In this document: positions 1-8,479 of the stretch, piece after piece | Numbering within the stretch: the stretch's first letter is position 1 | How the letters are laid out: each line of letters starts with the position of its first letter | Assembly: GCA_023091735.1 (NCBI GenBank) | Contig: JALKBU010000841.1 | Coordinates: forward strand, 1-22,814 | Direction: 5' to 3' | Origin: Trichomonas tenax | Lineage: Eukaryota > Parabasalia > Trichomonadida > Trichomonadidae | DNA: 22,814 nt | Position numbers and translations under genes: made by a program | Notes under the pieces: model-generated | What the model saw: the letters and a program-made list of their open reading frames with translations, nothing else | What the model was told of the DNA's origin: nothing | The model's database searches: none

Positions 1-158
1 CACTTATACCACTGGATAGACAACTATCAATAAGTTCATGAAAGTACTTTCAAATCGAAAAAATATTGATCAGATAAAAAGTTATGAAGGTCGCGGGACT
101 ACACCGCAGAAGGAAAAATACTGCCTCTGAAATTTCTATTTAAAAAAAAAAAATTAAA
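1..158. other. left-edge non-coding sequence
   Basis: No convincing gene lies here. A short open stretch on the + strand (about 17-130, ATG at 38, TGA after 'YCL') encodes a basic peptide containing KVLSNRKNIDQIKSYEGRG. It faintly recalls the helix-turn-helix and basic linker of Tc1/mariner-type transposases, but an in-frame TAG sits just upstream and the match is too short to call. An A-rich run ends directly before the ATG at 159. Confidence 0.3.
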
Positions 159-539
159 ATGTTTTCTACTGTTGAAGCATTCAAACAGAGGAAGTCAGAA
201 AGGAACTTCAATGGAAATTTGAGTCCCGAAAAGTTCGATTACGTGAAGAAAACAGTCGAAGAATGCAATAAATTAAAAACTCCATATTCGACCATTGGAG
301 AAATAGACTTAACGGAACCAGGAATAGACCGTTTAGGCATTGTCAGCAACGAATCCGGATGGATTGTGTTAAAATATCCACAAACAAGTGCTGAAAAAGA
401 TGAAGTCAACAAAATTATCATTGATACAGCCTTCAAAGCTATAATAGCAGTACTTAAAATAGTCCAGAATGGTATTGGTACAGTTTTCGTCGCTGGATCT
501 TTTAATAGACAAATAGCCGAATCAAGATTCCCATATTAA
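159..539 (+). CDS. nitroreductase-family protein, C-terminally truncated
   Basis: The ORF encodes 126 residues. The N-terminus (KQRKSERNF, about residues 9-17) has the basic stretch that contacts the FMN phosphate in nitroreductase-fold proteins. GIGTVFVAGSFNR (about 105-117) matches the conserved 'GLGT-W-GG-FNR' segment of the putative TM-nitroreductase subfamily. Known members are roughly 200-250 residues, and this one stops about ten residues after the FNR motif, so much of the C-terminal half is missing. Nitroreductases are flavoenzymes that reduce nitro groups or quinones with NAD(P)H, and in trichomonads they are discussed in metronidazole handling. Whether this short form is active is unknown. 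No good initiator element is visible before the ATG, only an A-rich tract. It may be a remnant rather than a working gene. Confidence 0.6.
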   Translation: MFSTVEAFKQRKSERNFNGNLSPEKFDYVKKTVEECNKLKTPYSTIGEIDLTEPGIDRLGIVSNESGWIVLKYPQTSAEKDEVNKIIIDTAFKAIIAVLKIVQNGIGTVFVAGSFNRQIAESRFPY

Positions 540-703
540 AGAGCTTGGATTCCAATATTGTGTTTTTGAAATTGATTGATATTTTTTTCCTGATTTGCTC
601 ATACTATTCAACATATAACAGATTCATTTGGGTATTACCATTGAATTAGCTATGGATGATTAATTCACAACGACAGTTTTAATCAACAAACATAAACACA
701 AAA

Positions 704-3025
704 TTACCAAGAATTGGATTTGAATATTTTGAATTGCAATGGATTATCTTGGAGAGTTTTAACGTAGCTCTCAGATTCAGCAATTACTCTAAGTTTTTGA
801 GCAGCCTTTGAATCAACAGCTTCGCATTGTTGGATGAATGTCAAAGCATCCAATTTCGTTGAAGATCTCATGAAAGTAAATATGCAAATATCCCAAAGCC
901 ACCTCTTATTCTTCACGCAAACAAATTCAGCAGCTTTCCTATATAACTTCTCTTCTATCAATGTAACAACGAAAACTCGAACCCACATCTTTTCATCAAC
1001 ATCTGCTTGCTTAGCTAAAAGTGTTGCTGTCTCTGGTAAATAGCTCTTCGCTAATCTTCTTATTGTGTTATTGAAAGACATTCCAACAATAGAGTTATCG
1101 TGAATATCTGCTCCAATAACTTTTTGAAGTTCTTTGAGTTTTGTCAAATTAGAAACATTCTTGTTTGAATTATCTGGATTAAATGACATGAAATACAACA
1201 ACAAATTCTCACCTTCTCCTCCGGCTGTTTGAGCAAGTTCTAATATAGCTCTAAGACGATCTGGTTGAATTAATGATGAAACTCTCATCAAGAAATAAGA
1301 CATTGTTTGATTTTCAGCGATGCATTGATTAACGAATGTTTTATCATGATAACCAATTGCTGTTGCAATAACCTGGAACATAGAAGAGCTATCGCATGAT
1401 TCTGCTGATGCTTCAAATGCGCTCTTCCAATCAGACAAAAGAGAATAAAGAGTTGCACGATTGACAAAGCTTTTCTCGTGTTCTGTCAGATTTCTTGCAA
1501 GATTTGTTCTTCCTTTCTTGATTGCATATGATGCTGCAAATAAAATAGAAATGAAATCATGCGATTGTAATGTTGAGAAGCATTCTTCATCGTCTAATAT
1601 ATTATCAATAAGATAACGAGCGAAACTTTCAGAAATATCGCTTGTATTTTCTCCCAATCTTTCGAAGATTTTAGCGGCGATTACGTGAAGATGTCTTGCA
1701 CAAAGTCTACGACCGAGCATTTCTATTGGAAGCTGTTCGTATTGATTGTTGGTTAAAGGCATTGAGCATTCATTTCTTAGTGTTCTTAGTATCTTAGCTC
1801 TTAAAATAGCCTTTTCAAGTTGATTTTTATTTCCTGCTAATTCAGCGGCATTTAAGAAGAATGCTTGTGATTGTTCATGAGTACTGAACAAAGCAGTATC
1901 TAAACATTCTTGTCTCGCAGTCTCTATGTCAATGTTTTCCATTGCTTCGAGAACAGGATTTGTAAATCTCTCATCAAATATCTGACAAAGCTTTCCTCCA
2001 TCTGATGTCACCATTGAAGAAAGAACATTAGAAACAGATGCAGGAACTTCAACAAGTCTGTAAGATTCATTCTGCGTCTGAATGAAGACACTGTCAATCT
2101 CTGTGAATGCAAGACAATTTCCAGAAAAAGTCCAACAAGGAGAAGTTCCATCAGAAGAAAGAAACATTAATCCGTCCTGGAAAATAGCAACAGGAGCGGA
2201 CTCTCCAAGCCACCTCAAACACAAAAAGTTATCAAAAATCGAAAAATCAACTGTTACTCTGTATATTTCTTGCGTAAATTGGATATCGTAAACAATTAAA
2301 ATTGAATTTTCAAGAAGAACGGCAATATAGTGATATAAGGCAGATAAAGCAATTGCTTGAACAGGCGCTTCAAATTTAATGTGATAACTTCCTTTTTTAG
2401 AAAATAAATTAAATTCTCCAACTTGTGTAACAATGAAACAAATCACACCATTAGTATATGAATATTGTGGAGGAACGATTTCGAAAGCTCTCGGTTTCTC
2501 AATTCCTTTGTGTTCGCAAATTATTGAAGATTTCTCAAAATGCTCGCATTCATAAATGTTTCCGTCACTTGACATAACAACAACTCCGATTTCGTAGAAT
2601 TTTGCGGCTAATACATAACAGAATTTCAATATTTTTGTTAATTTAATTTGCGTAGTTTGCTCATAAATTAAAACTGCTCCATCATCTGTAAGAATTCCGA
2701 TATTATCGTTCATAAAAACGTGTAAATCGACGCTGTAACATTCATAATCCAAATAAATACTCGAAACTAAATGTGAATTTTGATCGTAGACTTTAATAAC
2801 TGGGCGGGTTTTGTAGTTTGAAAGTTTCTGTCTCCAATACGCAATTAATCCTGTTAATTTTCCCATTGCAAAGACATCAACGAAAGGTTCAATCGAGAAA
2901 TCCATGATTTTATCGCATACTTTGACCAACTCTATCTTCCCCTCACTCGTGTACATCCATTCTCCCGATTTGTTGAGCAATTCTTTGTAATTTGAAAATT
3001 GCCCACAATAAGCAATATCTTGCAT
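704..3025 (-). CDS. VPS16: vacuolar protein sorting protein VPS16 (HOPS/CORVET core subunit)
   Basis: The ORF encodes 773 residues; human VPS16 is about 840. Residues 1-380 form a beta-rich region with propeller-like repeats (for example 'RPVIKVYD', 'GILTDDGAVLIYEQ'). Residues 385-773 are helical, as in the VPS16 C-terminal alpha-solenoid. Family-specific stretches are clear: 'LRNECSMPLTNNQYEQL' followed by 'RRLCARHLHVIAAKIFERL' (about 416-457), 'KKGRTNLARNLTEHE' (503-517), and 'NNTIRRL..LPETATLLAKQADV' (652-676). VPS16 is a scaffold subunit of the class C tethering complexes that drive endosome-lysosome fusion downstream of Rab5 and Rab7. The gene reads in the same direction as the adjacent Rab gene, about 130 nt away. 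An initiator-like GTCATTTTTA places the predicted start site about 10 nt before this ATG. No frameshift or missing segment is apparent. Confidence 0.92.
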   Translation of the reverse strand: MQDIAYCGQFSNYKELLNKSGEWMYTSEGKIELVKVCDKIMDFSIEPFVDVFAMGKLTGLIAYWRQKLSNYKTRPVIKVYDQNSHLVSSIYLDYECYSVDLHVFMNDNIGILTDDGAVLIYEQTTQIKLTKILKFCYVLAAKFYEIGVVVMSSDGNIYECEHFEKSSIICEHKGIEKPRAFEIVPPQYSYTNGVICFIVTQVGEFNLFSKKGSYHIKFEAPVQAIALSALYHYIAVLLENSILIVYDIQFTQEIYRVTVDFSIFDNFLCLRWLGESAPVAIFQDGLMFLSSDGTSPCWTFSGNCLAFTEIDSVFIQTQNESYRLVEVPASVSNVLSSMVTSDGGKLCQIFDERFTNPVLEAMENIDIETARQECLDTALFSTHEQSQAFFLNAAELAGNKNQLEKAILRAKILRTLRNECSMPLTNNQYEQLPIEMLGRRLCARHLHVIAAKIFERLGENTSDISESFARYLIDNILDDEECFSTLQSHDFISILFAASYAIKKGRTNLARNLTEHEKSFVNRATLYSLLSDWKSAFEASAESCDSSSMFQVIATAIGYHDKTFVNQCIAENQTMSYFLMRVSSLIQPDRLRAILELAQTAGGEGENLLLYFMSFNPDNSNKNVSNLTKLKELQKVIGADIHDNSIVGMSFNNTIRRLAKSYLPETATLLAKQADVDEKMWVRVFVVTLIEEKLYRKAAEFVCVKNKRWLWDICIFTFMRSSTKLDALTFIQQCEAVDSKAAQKLRVIAESESYVKTLQDNPLQFKIFKSNSW

Positions 3026-3028
3026 TAA

Positions 3029-3037
3029 TAAAAATGA
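3029..3037 (-). promoter_or_regulatory. initiator-like element of VPS16
   Basis: On the minus strand this reads TCATTTTTA, matching the trichomonad initiator consensus TCA+1-Py-W-W. The predicted +1 A is at 3035, about 10 nt upstream of the ATG. The match is seen in the sequence; its function is inferred. Confidence 0.5.
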
Positions 3038-3156
3038 CTTTAACCAAATTCGTTATTATTACAACAAAAATTAATGTTTCAAGACTTGTATTATGGTTTA
3101 GAAAAACAACAAATTAAATCTGTCATATTTAAAATAACATATAGAACTCCTTTTAT

Positions 3157-3726
3157 TTAACAACACTTATTACCCTGTTCGTTCTTCTTGGCTTGGATGA
3201 TCTCCATAGCCGATTCTGCGTCCAAACTTGCAATACTCACGAATAAGTCTTTAATTCCGTCACCTGTCAAAGCAGAAACTTCTCTATAGAACACGAGATC
3301 GTTCTCTGTCTGGAATTTTTCAGCTTCTTCTACTGTAACTTGTCTGTGCGCTTCCAAATCTTTTTTATTTCCTACTAAAACAATTTTTATCTCAGGAGGA
3401 GCATTGCCTTTGAGATCCCCGAGCCAGCGACCAAGATTTTCGAATGAATTTCTGTCTGCTATGTCAAAACACAATAATGCGTAATTAGCGTTTCTATAAT
3501 AAGTAGATGTGATAGACATGAACTTTTCCTGACCAGCGGTATCCCATATATGGAGTCGAGCAGGTCCCTGCGGTCTTTTAATAACAAATGTTAAAAATGA
3601 AGCACCGATTGTTGGCGAAACTTCGTTATTTATAGATCCAGTGACGAGCTTGTCGACGATACACGTTTTGCCTACTTGCGTATTGCCAACAAGGACGACT
3701 TTGAATGAAGTTCCTTGTCTACTCAT
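3157..3726 (-). CDS. Rab-family small GTPase
   Basis: The protein is 189 residues from the ATG at 3726. G-motifs: G1 GNTQVGKT (14-21), G2 threonine in SPTIGASF (37-44), G3 WDTAGQEKF (61-69), G4 NKKD (120-123), G5 SAL in place of SAK (151-153). The switch and Rab-specific patches 'IGASF', 'WDTAGQEKF' and 'YYRNANYALLCFDI' mark a Rab. The C-terminal NKCC supplies two cysteines for geranylgeranylation. The 'TIGASFLT' switch I resembles Rab5/22-like proteins, but the exact subfamily cannot be fixed here. It should act as a membrane-bound switch recruiting effectors to endomembranes. An in-frame ATG 21 nt upstream (3747) is disfavoured because it precedes the predicted transcription start in ACACTTTTCC. 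The stop is followed by A (TAAA), as in many trichomonad 3' ends. Confidence 0.93.
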   Translation of the reverse strand: MSRQGTSFKVVLVGNTQVGKTCIVDKLVTGSINNEVSPTIGASFLTFVIKRPQGPARLHIWDTAGQEKFMSITSTYYRNANYALLCFDIADRNSFENLGRWLGDLKGNAPPEIKIVLVGNKKDLEAHRQVTVEEAEKFQTENDLVFYREVSALTGDGIKDLFVSIASLDAESAMEIIQAKKNEQGNKCC

Positions 3727-3734
3727 TTTTTTTT

Positions 3735-3744
3735 GGAAAAGTGT
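3735..3744 (-). promoter_or_regulatory. start-proximal element ACACTTTTCC of the Rab gene
   Basis: The minus strand reads ATGACACTTTTCC, nearly identical to ATGTCACTTTTCC before the 1333-residue gene at 18874. Only the first base of the TCA is changed (ACA). The predicted +1 is at 3742, 16 nt upstream of the chosen ATG. Confidence 0.5.
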
Positions 3745-3747
3745 CAT

Positions 3748-4370
3748 TTGATATTATGCTAATCTCGTCATTTTGTTTTGTTGGAACCTTTTGTCTTTTA
3801 TCGGTTGTGAAGTTTGGCCACAGGTGAAGGAAACAATGCAAGAAAATTGGACTTATTACATGCAATATCACTGATCAATCCAATATCTACTCAAGCATTC
3901 TTTTTGCATCTCCTGCTATCTGAGTTTCAATTCCAAAAACTTCCTTCTTGAAAATATAATCTGACCACATTTTAATTTTGAATTCCAAATAACTATAGCG
4001 ATAAAATCAAATTTTCTCTACCAAGACATAAGCACCTTTTGATCAATTCTTTTCAAAGACACATTTGATATTTTTGAATTTTATATATTTCTTTTACAAT
4101 AAGAATCATATTTCATTTTCATCCATACATCAAATGAGTATTTATATTTTAAGTTTATTGACTTTTATTAGTTGCTATATATTTTAATTTTATTTGAATA
4201 TTCTAATTTTGATCATTATGTGATATATCAAATTACTGCTATTATATTTGGCAATCAATGAGTAGAAGATTTGAAGTAAATAAAACAAAATATAAAATAT
4301 AATTCTCTATTTAATAAAAACACTAATATAAAGCACAGAATGATAACATCTGCAGTACATCGGAAGCGGT
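3748..4370. other. intergenic, with a possible gene scrap at 3887-4006 (-)
   Basis: This is an AT-rich interval. On the minus strand, 3887-4006 is an open stretch of about 39 codons, bounded by stops, ending '...MWSDYIFKKEVFGIETQIAG' then 'DAKRMLE' and a TAG. Its composition is more protein-like than the surrounding AT-rich noise, so it could be the last codons of a decayed gene, but it matches no family I recognise. From 4010 to 4370 only AT-rich sequence is seen. Confidence 0.35.
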
Positions 4371-4649
4371 TTAAGCGAAACCGAGAATGATTTCTGTACT
4401 CATTATCTTAGGAATGTTATCGAGGCTTAAATCACTTTCTTCTCTTTGTTTGTGGCGCATTAATGCAATAATACAAAGTACAACACATGATATCATGTGA
4501 TCTCTAACAAAATAAATGAGGTTGTAGTGCACATCTCTAAATTTTGCATTATAGAGATACTCAAGATTAAAAATCAGACTGTCATCGAGTGCCAAGCTAA
4601 ATGATAACTGAACTAGTCCTAAGCACAACATAAACACTAATGCCTTCAT
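4371..4649 (-). CDS. small predicted secreted or membrane protein
   Basis: The ORF encodes 92 residues. Residues 1-20 (MKALVFMLCLGLVQLSFSLA) are a classic signal peptide: one lysine, a hydrophobic core, and small residues before a possible cleavage site. A second hydrophobic stretch lies at about 51-66 (HMISCVVLCIIALM), followed by a basic patch (RHKQRE). This would suit a single-pass membrane protein with a short cytoplasmic tail of about 25 residues. A strong start-proximal element (TCATTTTTCCC, minus strand, 4669-4679) lies 28 nt before the ATG, which supports a real gene. No family is recognised. The product could instead be a chance ORF in AT-rich DNA, but signal peptide and promoter element together argue against that. 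Confidence 0.55.
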   Translation of the reverse strand: MKALVFMLCLGLVQLSFSLALDDSLIFNLEYLYNAKFRDVHYNLIYFVRDHMISCVVLCIIALMRHKQREESDLSLDNIPKIMSTEIILGFA

Positions 4650-4668
4650 TATTCCTATTTAACAATAT

Positions 4669-4679
4669 GGGAAAAATGA
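4669..4679 (-). promoter_or_regulatory. initiator-like element TCATTTTTCCC
   Basis: This minus-strand element matches the TCA-Py-TTTT-CC pattern also seen before the genes starting at 18874 and 13969. The predicted +1 A is at 4677, 28 nt upstream of the ATG at 4649. Confidence 0.5.
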
Positions 4680-5063
4680 ATGAACATTGGAAAAAAACAA
4701 CTAATTGCGATAAAATAAAAATTTGAACAACAACTGATACAAGGTAAAGATAACTTTGTGCCTTTGTGATAATGCTAGAGGTCCTAAACAGTAGATTAGA
4801 TAACTTTTCAGGTAAATTGATAAAAGTCATAATAAACAAAGCAATTATATAAAAGGAAAGCAGAGTTGAATAACCTTAATCCATAGAGCATTGTTTTCGA
4901 GCAAGAAACAGAAAATGTTGAAAGTATCTTTAGAATTTTGAGGGAAAAAAGTTAATTGCGTCGAAGTTTGCAAATAAATAGGAATTTGATATAAGTTGAA
5001 AGCTGAAGTACGCTCATCTACTGAATATAACTCAATAATACATAAATGAAAACATCATTGAGC
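4680..5063. other. AT-rich intergenic stretch
   Basis: No gene is supported. The open stretch on the minus strand reaching 4839 is hydrophobic and low in complexity, and it overlaps the start of the 92-residue gene, so it is treated as chance. Confidence 0.5.
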
Positions 5064-5300
5064 CTAAAACCGTCGCAGCACAGAAGGATCTAAAATACCT
5101 ATTGATTTTAATCCAGCTTGTCGAATTAATTTTGCCATAATAAAAAATGGAATCAAAATAAAAAAGCTAAGGACATAATAATACATCAAAGCTGGGTGCC
5201 TTTGAGCCCTCATCCCCCAGCTTGCCCCTACGTCATCATAACCATAAATATATAAAGTAAAAAATTCACTCAGTGTTAAATCAAAAGAGAAAAGTGACAT
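5064..5300 (-). CDS. short hydrophobic ORF, possible fragment of a membrane channel
   Basis: From the ATG at 5300 this encodes 79 residues (92 from an upstream ATG at 5342). The arrangement is an amphipathic segment (LTLSEFFTLYIYGYDDVG), a short loop, then one strong membrane helix (MYYYVLSFFILIPFFIMAKLI) and a basic end. The order resembles a pore helix followed by S6 in voltage-gated-like cation channels ('FFTLY....DD' then 'YF..FI....F..NLL'), but no selectivity filter can be named. A TCATTT initiator-like match lies 10-15 nt upstream of 5300. The first codons ATGTCACTTTTC themselves coincide with the promoter-type motif, so the ATG may mark an old promoter rather than a gene. A decayed fragment or a chance ORF are equally possible. 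Confidence 0.3.
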   Translation of the reverse strand: MSLFSFDLTLSEFFTLYIYGYDDVGASWGMRAQRHPALMYYYVLSFFILIPFFIMAKLIRQAGLKSIGILDPSVLRRF

Positions 5301-6084
5301 TTTTCGATAAATGAAAATTTTGATGATTTTTGGATTTTGCATATCTCAACGAACCGAAATACGCAATAAAAAATTTTACACATGTCAAAATCTTCTTCAG
5401 AAATGCTCTGACAGTAAAATTTATTTTCAGAATTCAATTTTTTCAAAATTTGCGTTATATTCGAAATTTTGAACAGCATCCTCGTCTCTTATACAGGCTA
5501 ACAACATATACTTGTGCACAAAAGCTTTTTAGAAATGGGATTAAGCATTGTCGTAAAAATATTTACATATCAAAAAGCATCTTCCCGAAAATTTTCCAAA
5601 CTCGACTTATCTTCCAAATGCATAACTCTAATAGCGATTTTTCAAGCAATGAAATGCTGCTGAATTCGCAAACTTAATATTGATCAAAATTTGATCCTAT
5701 TTTCTTTCAAAGACATTTTGAACTATAAAATCGTTCGCTAATACAATCTGAGGCTGCATGCATAATGCGTTCACGAACTAGACATTTCAGTTTTACATTT
5801 TGTCATTTTTATTTTTTATTGACGATTTTGTCAATCACCAGACAGCTTAATATTTCTTTTTCCATGGTGGAATAAAACATTGTTCAGGTATGTCATTAAT
5901 TTCAGTGAACTTAATTATTTTTGATAGTTTCTTCATTTTAGATTAATGAGAAAGAATAAAATGCATTTTCCTACTCATTTGAAACTTATATTTGAAATAT
6001 TTTGGTAACAATGATTAAAACAAACTTTAATAAAAATAAAGTGCTAAAAAAATCTACATAAAAACAAACAAAAGTTATTCCGCT
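5301..6084. other. long AT-rich intergenic region
   Basis: There is no supported gene. A + strand open stretch at 5330-5677 begins with TTG and has AT-driven composition (many Phe, Ile, Asn, Lys), so it was rejected. GTATGT at 5888-5893 resembles a trichomonad 5' splice site, but no ACTAAC-type branch/3' splice motif follows. Downstream poly(A)-type AATAAA runs near 6030-6045 belong to no clear transcript. Confidence 0.45.
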
Positions 6085-7896
6085 CTATATATTGATTTCA
6101 TGTGGCTCCAGGCCATCAACGTAAATTGTGATCTTTGCTGGTTCTTGAGCAGAATTCTTTGTGAACTTTGTCAAAGCATTCATTGTTGGGAATATAACTC
6201 CTCTTGTGTTTTGCAGTGTTGCACCTTGGGCTTCTGCTCTCCATCTCACCCAGCAGCAGCCAGCGTTTGCAATATCCAGGTACTCATTCACAATTTTATA
6301 TTTGACAATCGGCATGGAGAAGAGTTTGGCTTCTTTCTTCTTCTTTTCCATGACATCAGTCAATATCTTGTAATTCTTGCGTTGAGTGACCGGGATTGGG
6401 AACTGATACAGTGCAAACACTGGTCTGTGATCAGAGATTCTTGCGTTCATGCATGTGTATGTTAAGCATTGAGGTGGTGTTGGATAGTTCACAGGGAAAT
6501 CATCTGTTCCGAAGTTATCTTCTGTCTCGAACTTAGAGCAGCTATTGATCTTCGCTCTAAGAAGGTCTGTTTCGAAGATGTAATTGTTTGCTGGTCCAAC
6601 TTTTATTCTTGGCGCCGAAGTTCTGACAATAACACGATCTGTGTAAGCAGGAGCTCTATGCTTTGGACCTGTATCAAAGTCATCTGTTCCAAGATCGTAT
6701 TTGTATGTTGGTGCGAACTTGATTTCACCTTCAGTGAATCCTTTCATTGTATCTGTGAAGTTCAAAGCAGCCTTAAGTTGATCTGTCTCAAGAAGTTCAT
6801 CTAAGTTGCCTTCGTTTGCCAATTCAACGGCTTTATCGTATGTTATCATCAATCTGAAGTTCATATCACCGAGAATGACAACGTAATCGCATTCTGGGAT
6901 CTGTTTCAAGATTAATTCGAGTTGCTGAAGTCTCTCCTTGTAATGCCCGGTGTGTGGAGCCAAGTGGCATCCAACGACGAAAAAAGAAGCTTCAGAAGCA
7001 ATGATGTTATAAATCAAAGCACTTTTGTTCGCCAAAATTCCTGCAACACCGAGTCTGAGCGTTTGTGGCTCTTTAACGGAGAAGTACTCAGCAAATTCTG
7101 GTCTAACAAACAAAGCGGAGAATACACCACCGAGAGATTGGCATTTAACGAGCGCGTAATCGAGTTGCACTGAATGCATGATCTTTCTAAACATTCTGAG
7201 CCATTCTCCTTTAGCAGAAGAGGATCCAAGGACAATGGATTCAGTTCCGTAGTTGATTTCCTCCAAAACAACAAATAATGCGTCCATTCTCGGTCCAGAA
7301 AAAATTGCTGAGATCGGAGCAATGACATCATCTGTGACCTTCGCTTCTCCGACGTTCCATGTCAAAAATCCGAATTTTAAGCCATATATTTCTGTAATAA
7401 AAGGCTTATTTGATTCCAAAACTCTTTGTTTCCAAGTTTTCTCTGTGAGAGGTGAATCAATCGGTAGGAGAACTGAAGCAATTTCGCTTGTTCCCTTCGT
7501 TAAGTTCGGAGGACGAGTTTGAACTTGTGTAAAAGTGTTAATAAAAGCAGTATTCTCTTGGACGAATTTTGTTTCGATCTTGGTGGTAAGTTTTGAGCAG
7601 ATATTGAATTGAGAAACGAAGATTTCTAAATCTTTGGAGTTGAAAAATTCAAATATAATTTCCTTTTCGTTATATTCGTGGAATCTTAGCAACAAATCGA
7701 TTTCATTATACTCCATTTCAATGAGGATACTCACAGGAGTAATAAATTGGATGTTAAATTGGTCTGATATTGCGAAATGCGCGAAAGCAACTGAAGCCTT
7801 CTCAAGGATGATCGACAAAGTGCAAGCATCGTCAAAATCTTTCAGCTTTACAGGAATATGGAGCCATTTAGAGCATCCTTTGAAGAAGGAAAACAT
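6085..7896 (-). CDS. inositol polyphosphate 5-phosphatase (OCRL/INPP5B-like) with ASH-like tail
   Basis: The ORF encodes 603 residues. The catalytic (endonuclease/exonuclease/phosphatase fold) domain spans about 170-500. It has TWNVG (179-183), the metal-binding glutamate region LEEINY (211-216), GCHLAPHTGHYKER (309-322; family pattern 'SHL-AH'), GDMNFRL (343-349; family 'GD-NYR'), PAYTDRVI (416-423; family 'PAWCDRI') and SDHRPVF (488-494). It should remove the 5-phosphate from PI(4,5)P2 or related lipids or inositols. Residues 1-105 could be a PH-like module. The last 75 residues resemble the ASH (immunoglobulin-like) domain that follows the catalytic domain in OCRL/INPP5B, but no RhoGAP domain follows. 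W-to-Y and C-to-T changes in the PAWCDR motif are conservative variants. No clear initiator lies before the ATG; the nearest is TCAAAA. Confidence 0.93.
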   Translation of the reverse strand: MFSFFKGCSKWLHIPVKLKDFDDACTLSIILEKASVAFAHFAISDQFNIQFITPVSILIEMEYNEIDLLLRFHEYNEKEIIFEFFNSKDLEIFVSQFNICSKLTTKIETKFVQENTAFINTFTQVQTRPPNLTKGTSEIASVLLPIDSPLTEKTWKQRVLESNKPFITEIYGLKFGFLTWNVGEAKVTDDVIAPISAIFSGPRMDALFVVLEEINYGTESIVLGSSSAKGEWLRMFRKIMHSVQLDYALVKCQSLGGVFSALFVRPEFAEYFSVKEPQTLRLGVAGILANKSALIYNIIASEASFFVVGCHLAPHTGHYKERLQQLELILKQIPECDYVVILGDMNFRLMITYDKAVELANEGNLDELLETDQLKAALNFTDTMKGFTEGEIKFAPTYKYDLGTDDFDTGPKHRAPAYTDRVIVRTSAPRIKVGPANNYIFETDLLRAKINSCSKFETEDNFGTDDFPVNYPTPPQCLTYTCMNARISDHRPVFALYQFPIPVTQRKNYKILTDVMEKKKKEAKLFSMPIVKYKIVNEYLDIANAGCCWVRWRAEAQGATLQNTRGVIFPTMNALTKFTKNSAQEPAKITIYVDGLEPHEINI

Positions 7897-8479
7897 CTTT
7901 TTTTATATTTTTGACATCGTTTAATTTAATTTCCAAAATCAGCTTTAAATAATAGATCCGCGCTCTATTTATAATATATAGAAACTTTTTCCAATAAAAC
8001 ATTATCAGATTTCCAGTTTTCAAAAACAATTATTTCCAAAATCTCATTTAAAACCAATAATTTTATGATACTTTGTTTTAACATTTTATGTAACAATCGA
8101 ATAATATATAACGAAAAATTGTTTAACAAACCTTATTCAAACGTACAAATATTTCAGTGGCAGAAAATTGTGAAAAATGACTTCAATCGATTTGCACCAT
8201 GAAATTGCAACATGCTGCTGTTAGTGAGAATATTTGCCGTTAAAACTGCGTCCAACTGCGATAAAATGTTTTACTTCGAAATATCAACATTAATAATCAT
8301 AACATCATAGTTTTGATTTGATAAATATATGCTTTTAGGAAATACAAATTTGGAGATATGTTCCTACATCTGTTTTCCATGTTTTTGAAGTAGTTTTCAT
8401 TGAAATCGAAAATTGATAGTCATGTTCTGTCATGTAAATTTCAATAATTCAATGTCGTGTAAATGATTTTATTTCAATT
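7897..8479. other. divergent intergenic region between the 5-phosphatase and the Ras-like remnant
   Basis: No ORF or RNA gene is seen. It contains a TGTCATGTAAA motif at 8428-8438 and a one-mismatch copy, TGTCGTGTAAA, at 8453-8463, both just upstream of the Ras-like gene. TTTCAATT immediately before the ATG at 8480 is a weak initiator candidate. Confidence 0.5.

Noticed and set aside
1..130. Tc1/mariner-like helix-turn-helix fragment
   Set aside because: The similarity is limited to a few basic residues and the frame is interrupted. It is too weak to annotate as a mobile element.
4597..4839. 80-codon hydrophobic minus-strand open stretch
   Set aside because: It overlaps the better supported 92-residue gene and its promoter element. 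Its hydrophobicity follows from AT-rich codons.
5330..5677. 115-codon + strand open stretch
   Set aside because: It starts with TTG, has AT-driven composition, shows no family signal and overlaps minus-strand open stretches. Treated as chance.
5888..5893. GTATGT resembling a trichomonad 5' splice site
   Set aside because: No ACTAAC-type branch/3' splice motif follows and there is no coding sequence to join.
6100..6804. Long + strand open stretches opposite the 5-phosphatase
   Set aside because: They are antisense shadows of a clearly conserved gene.
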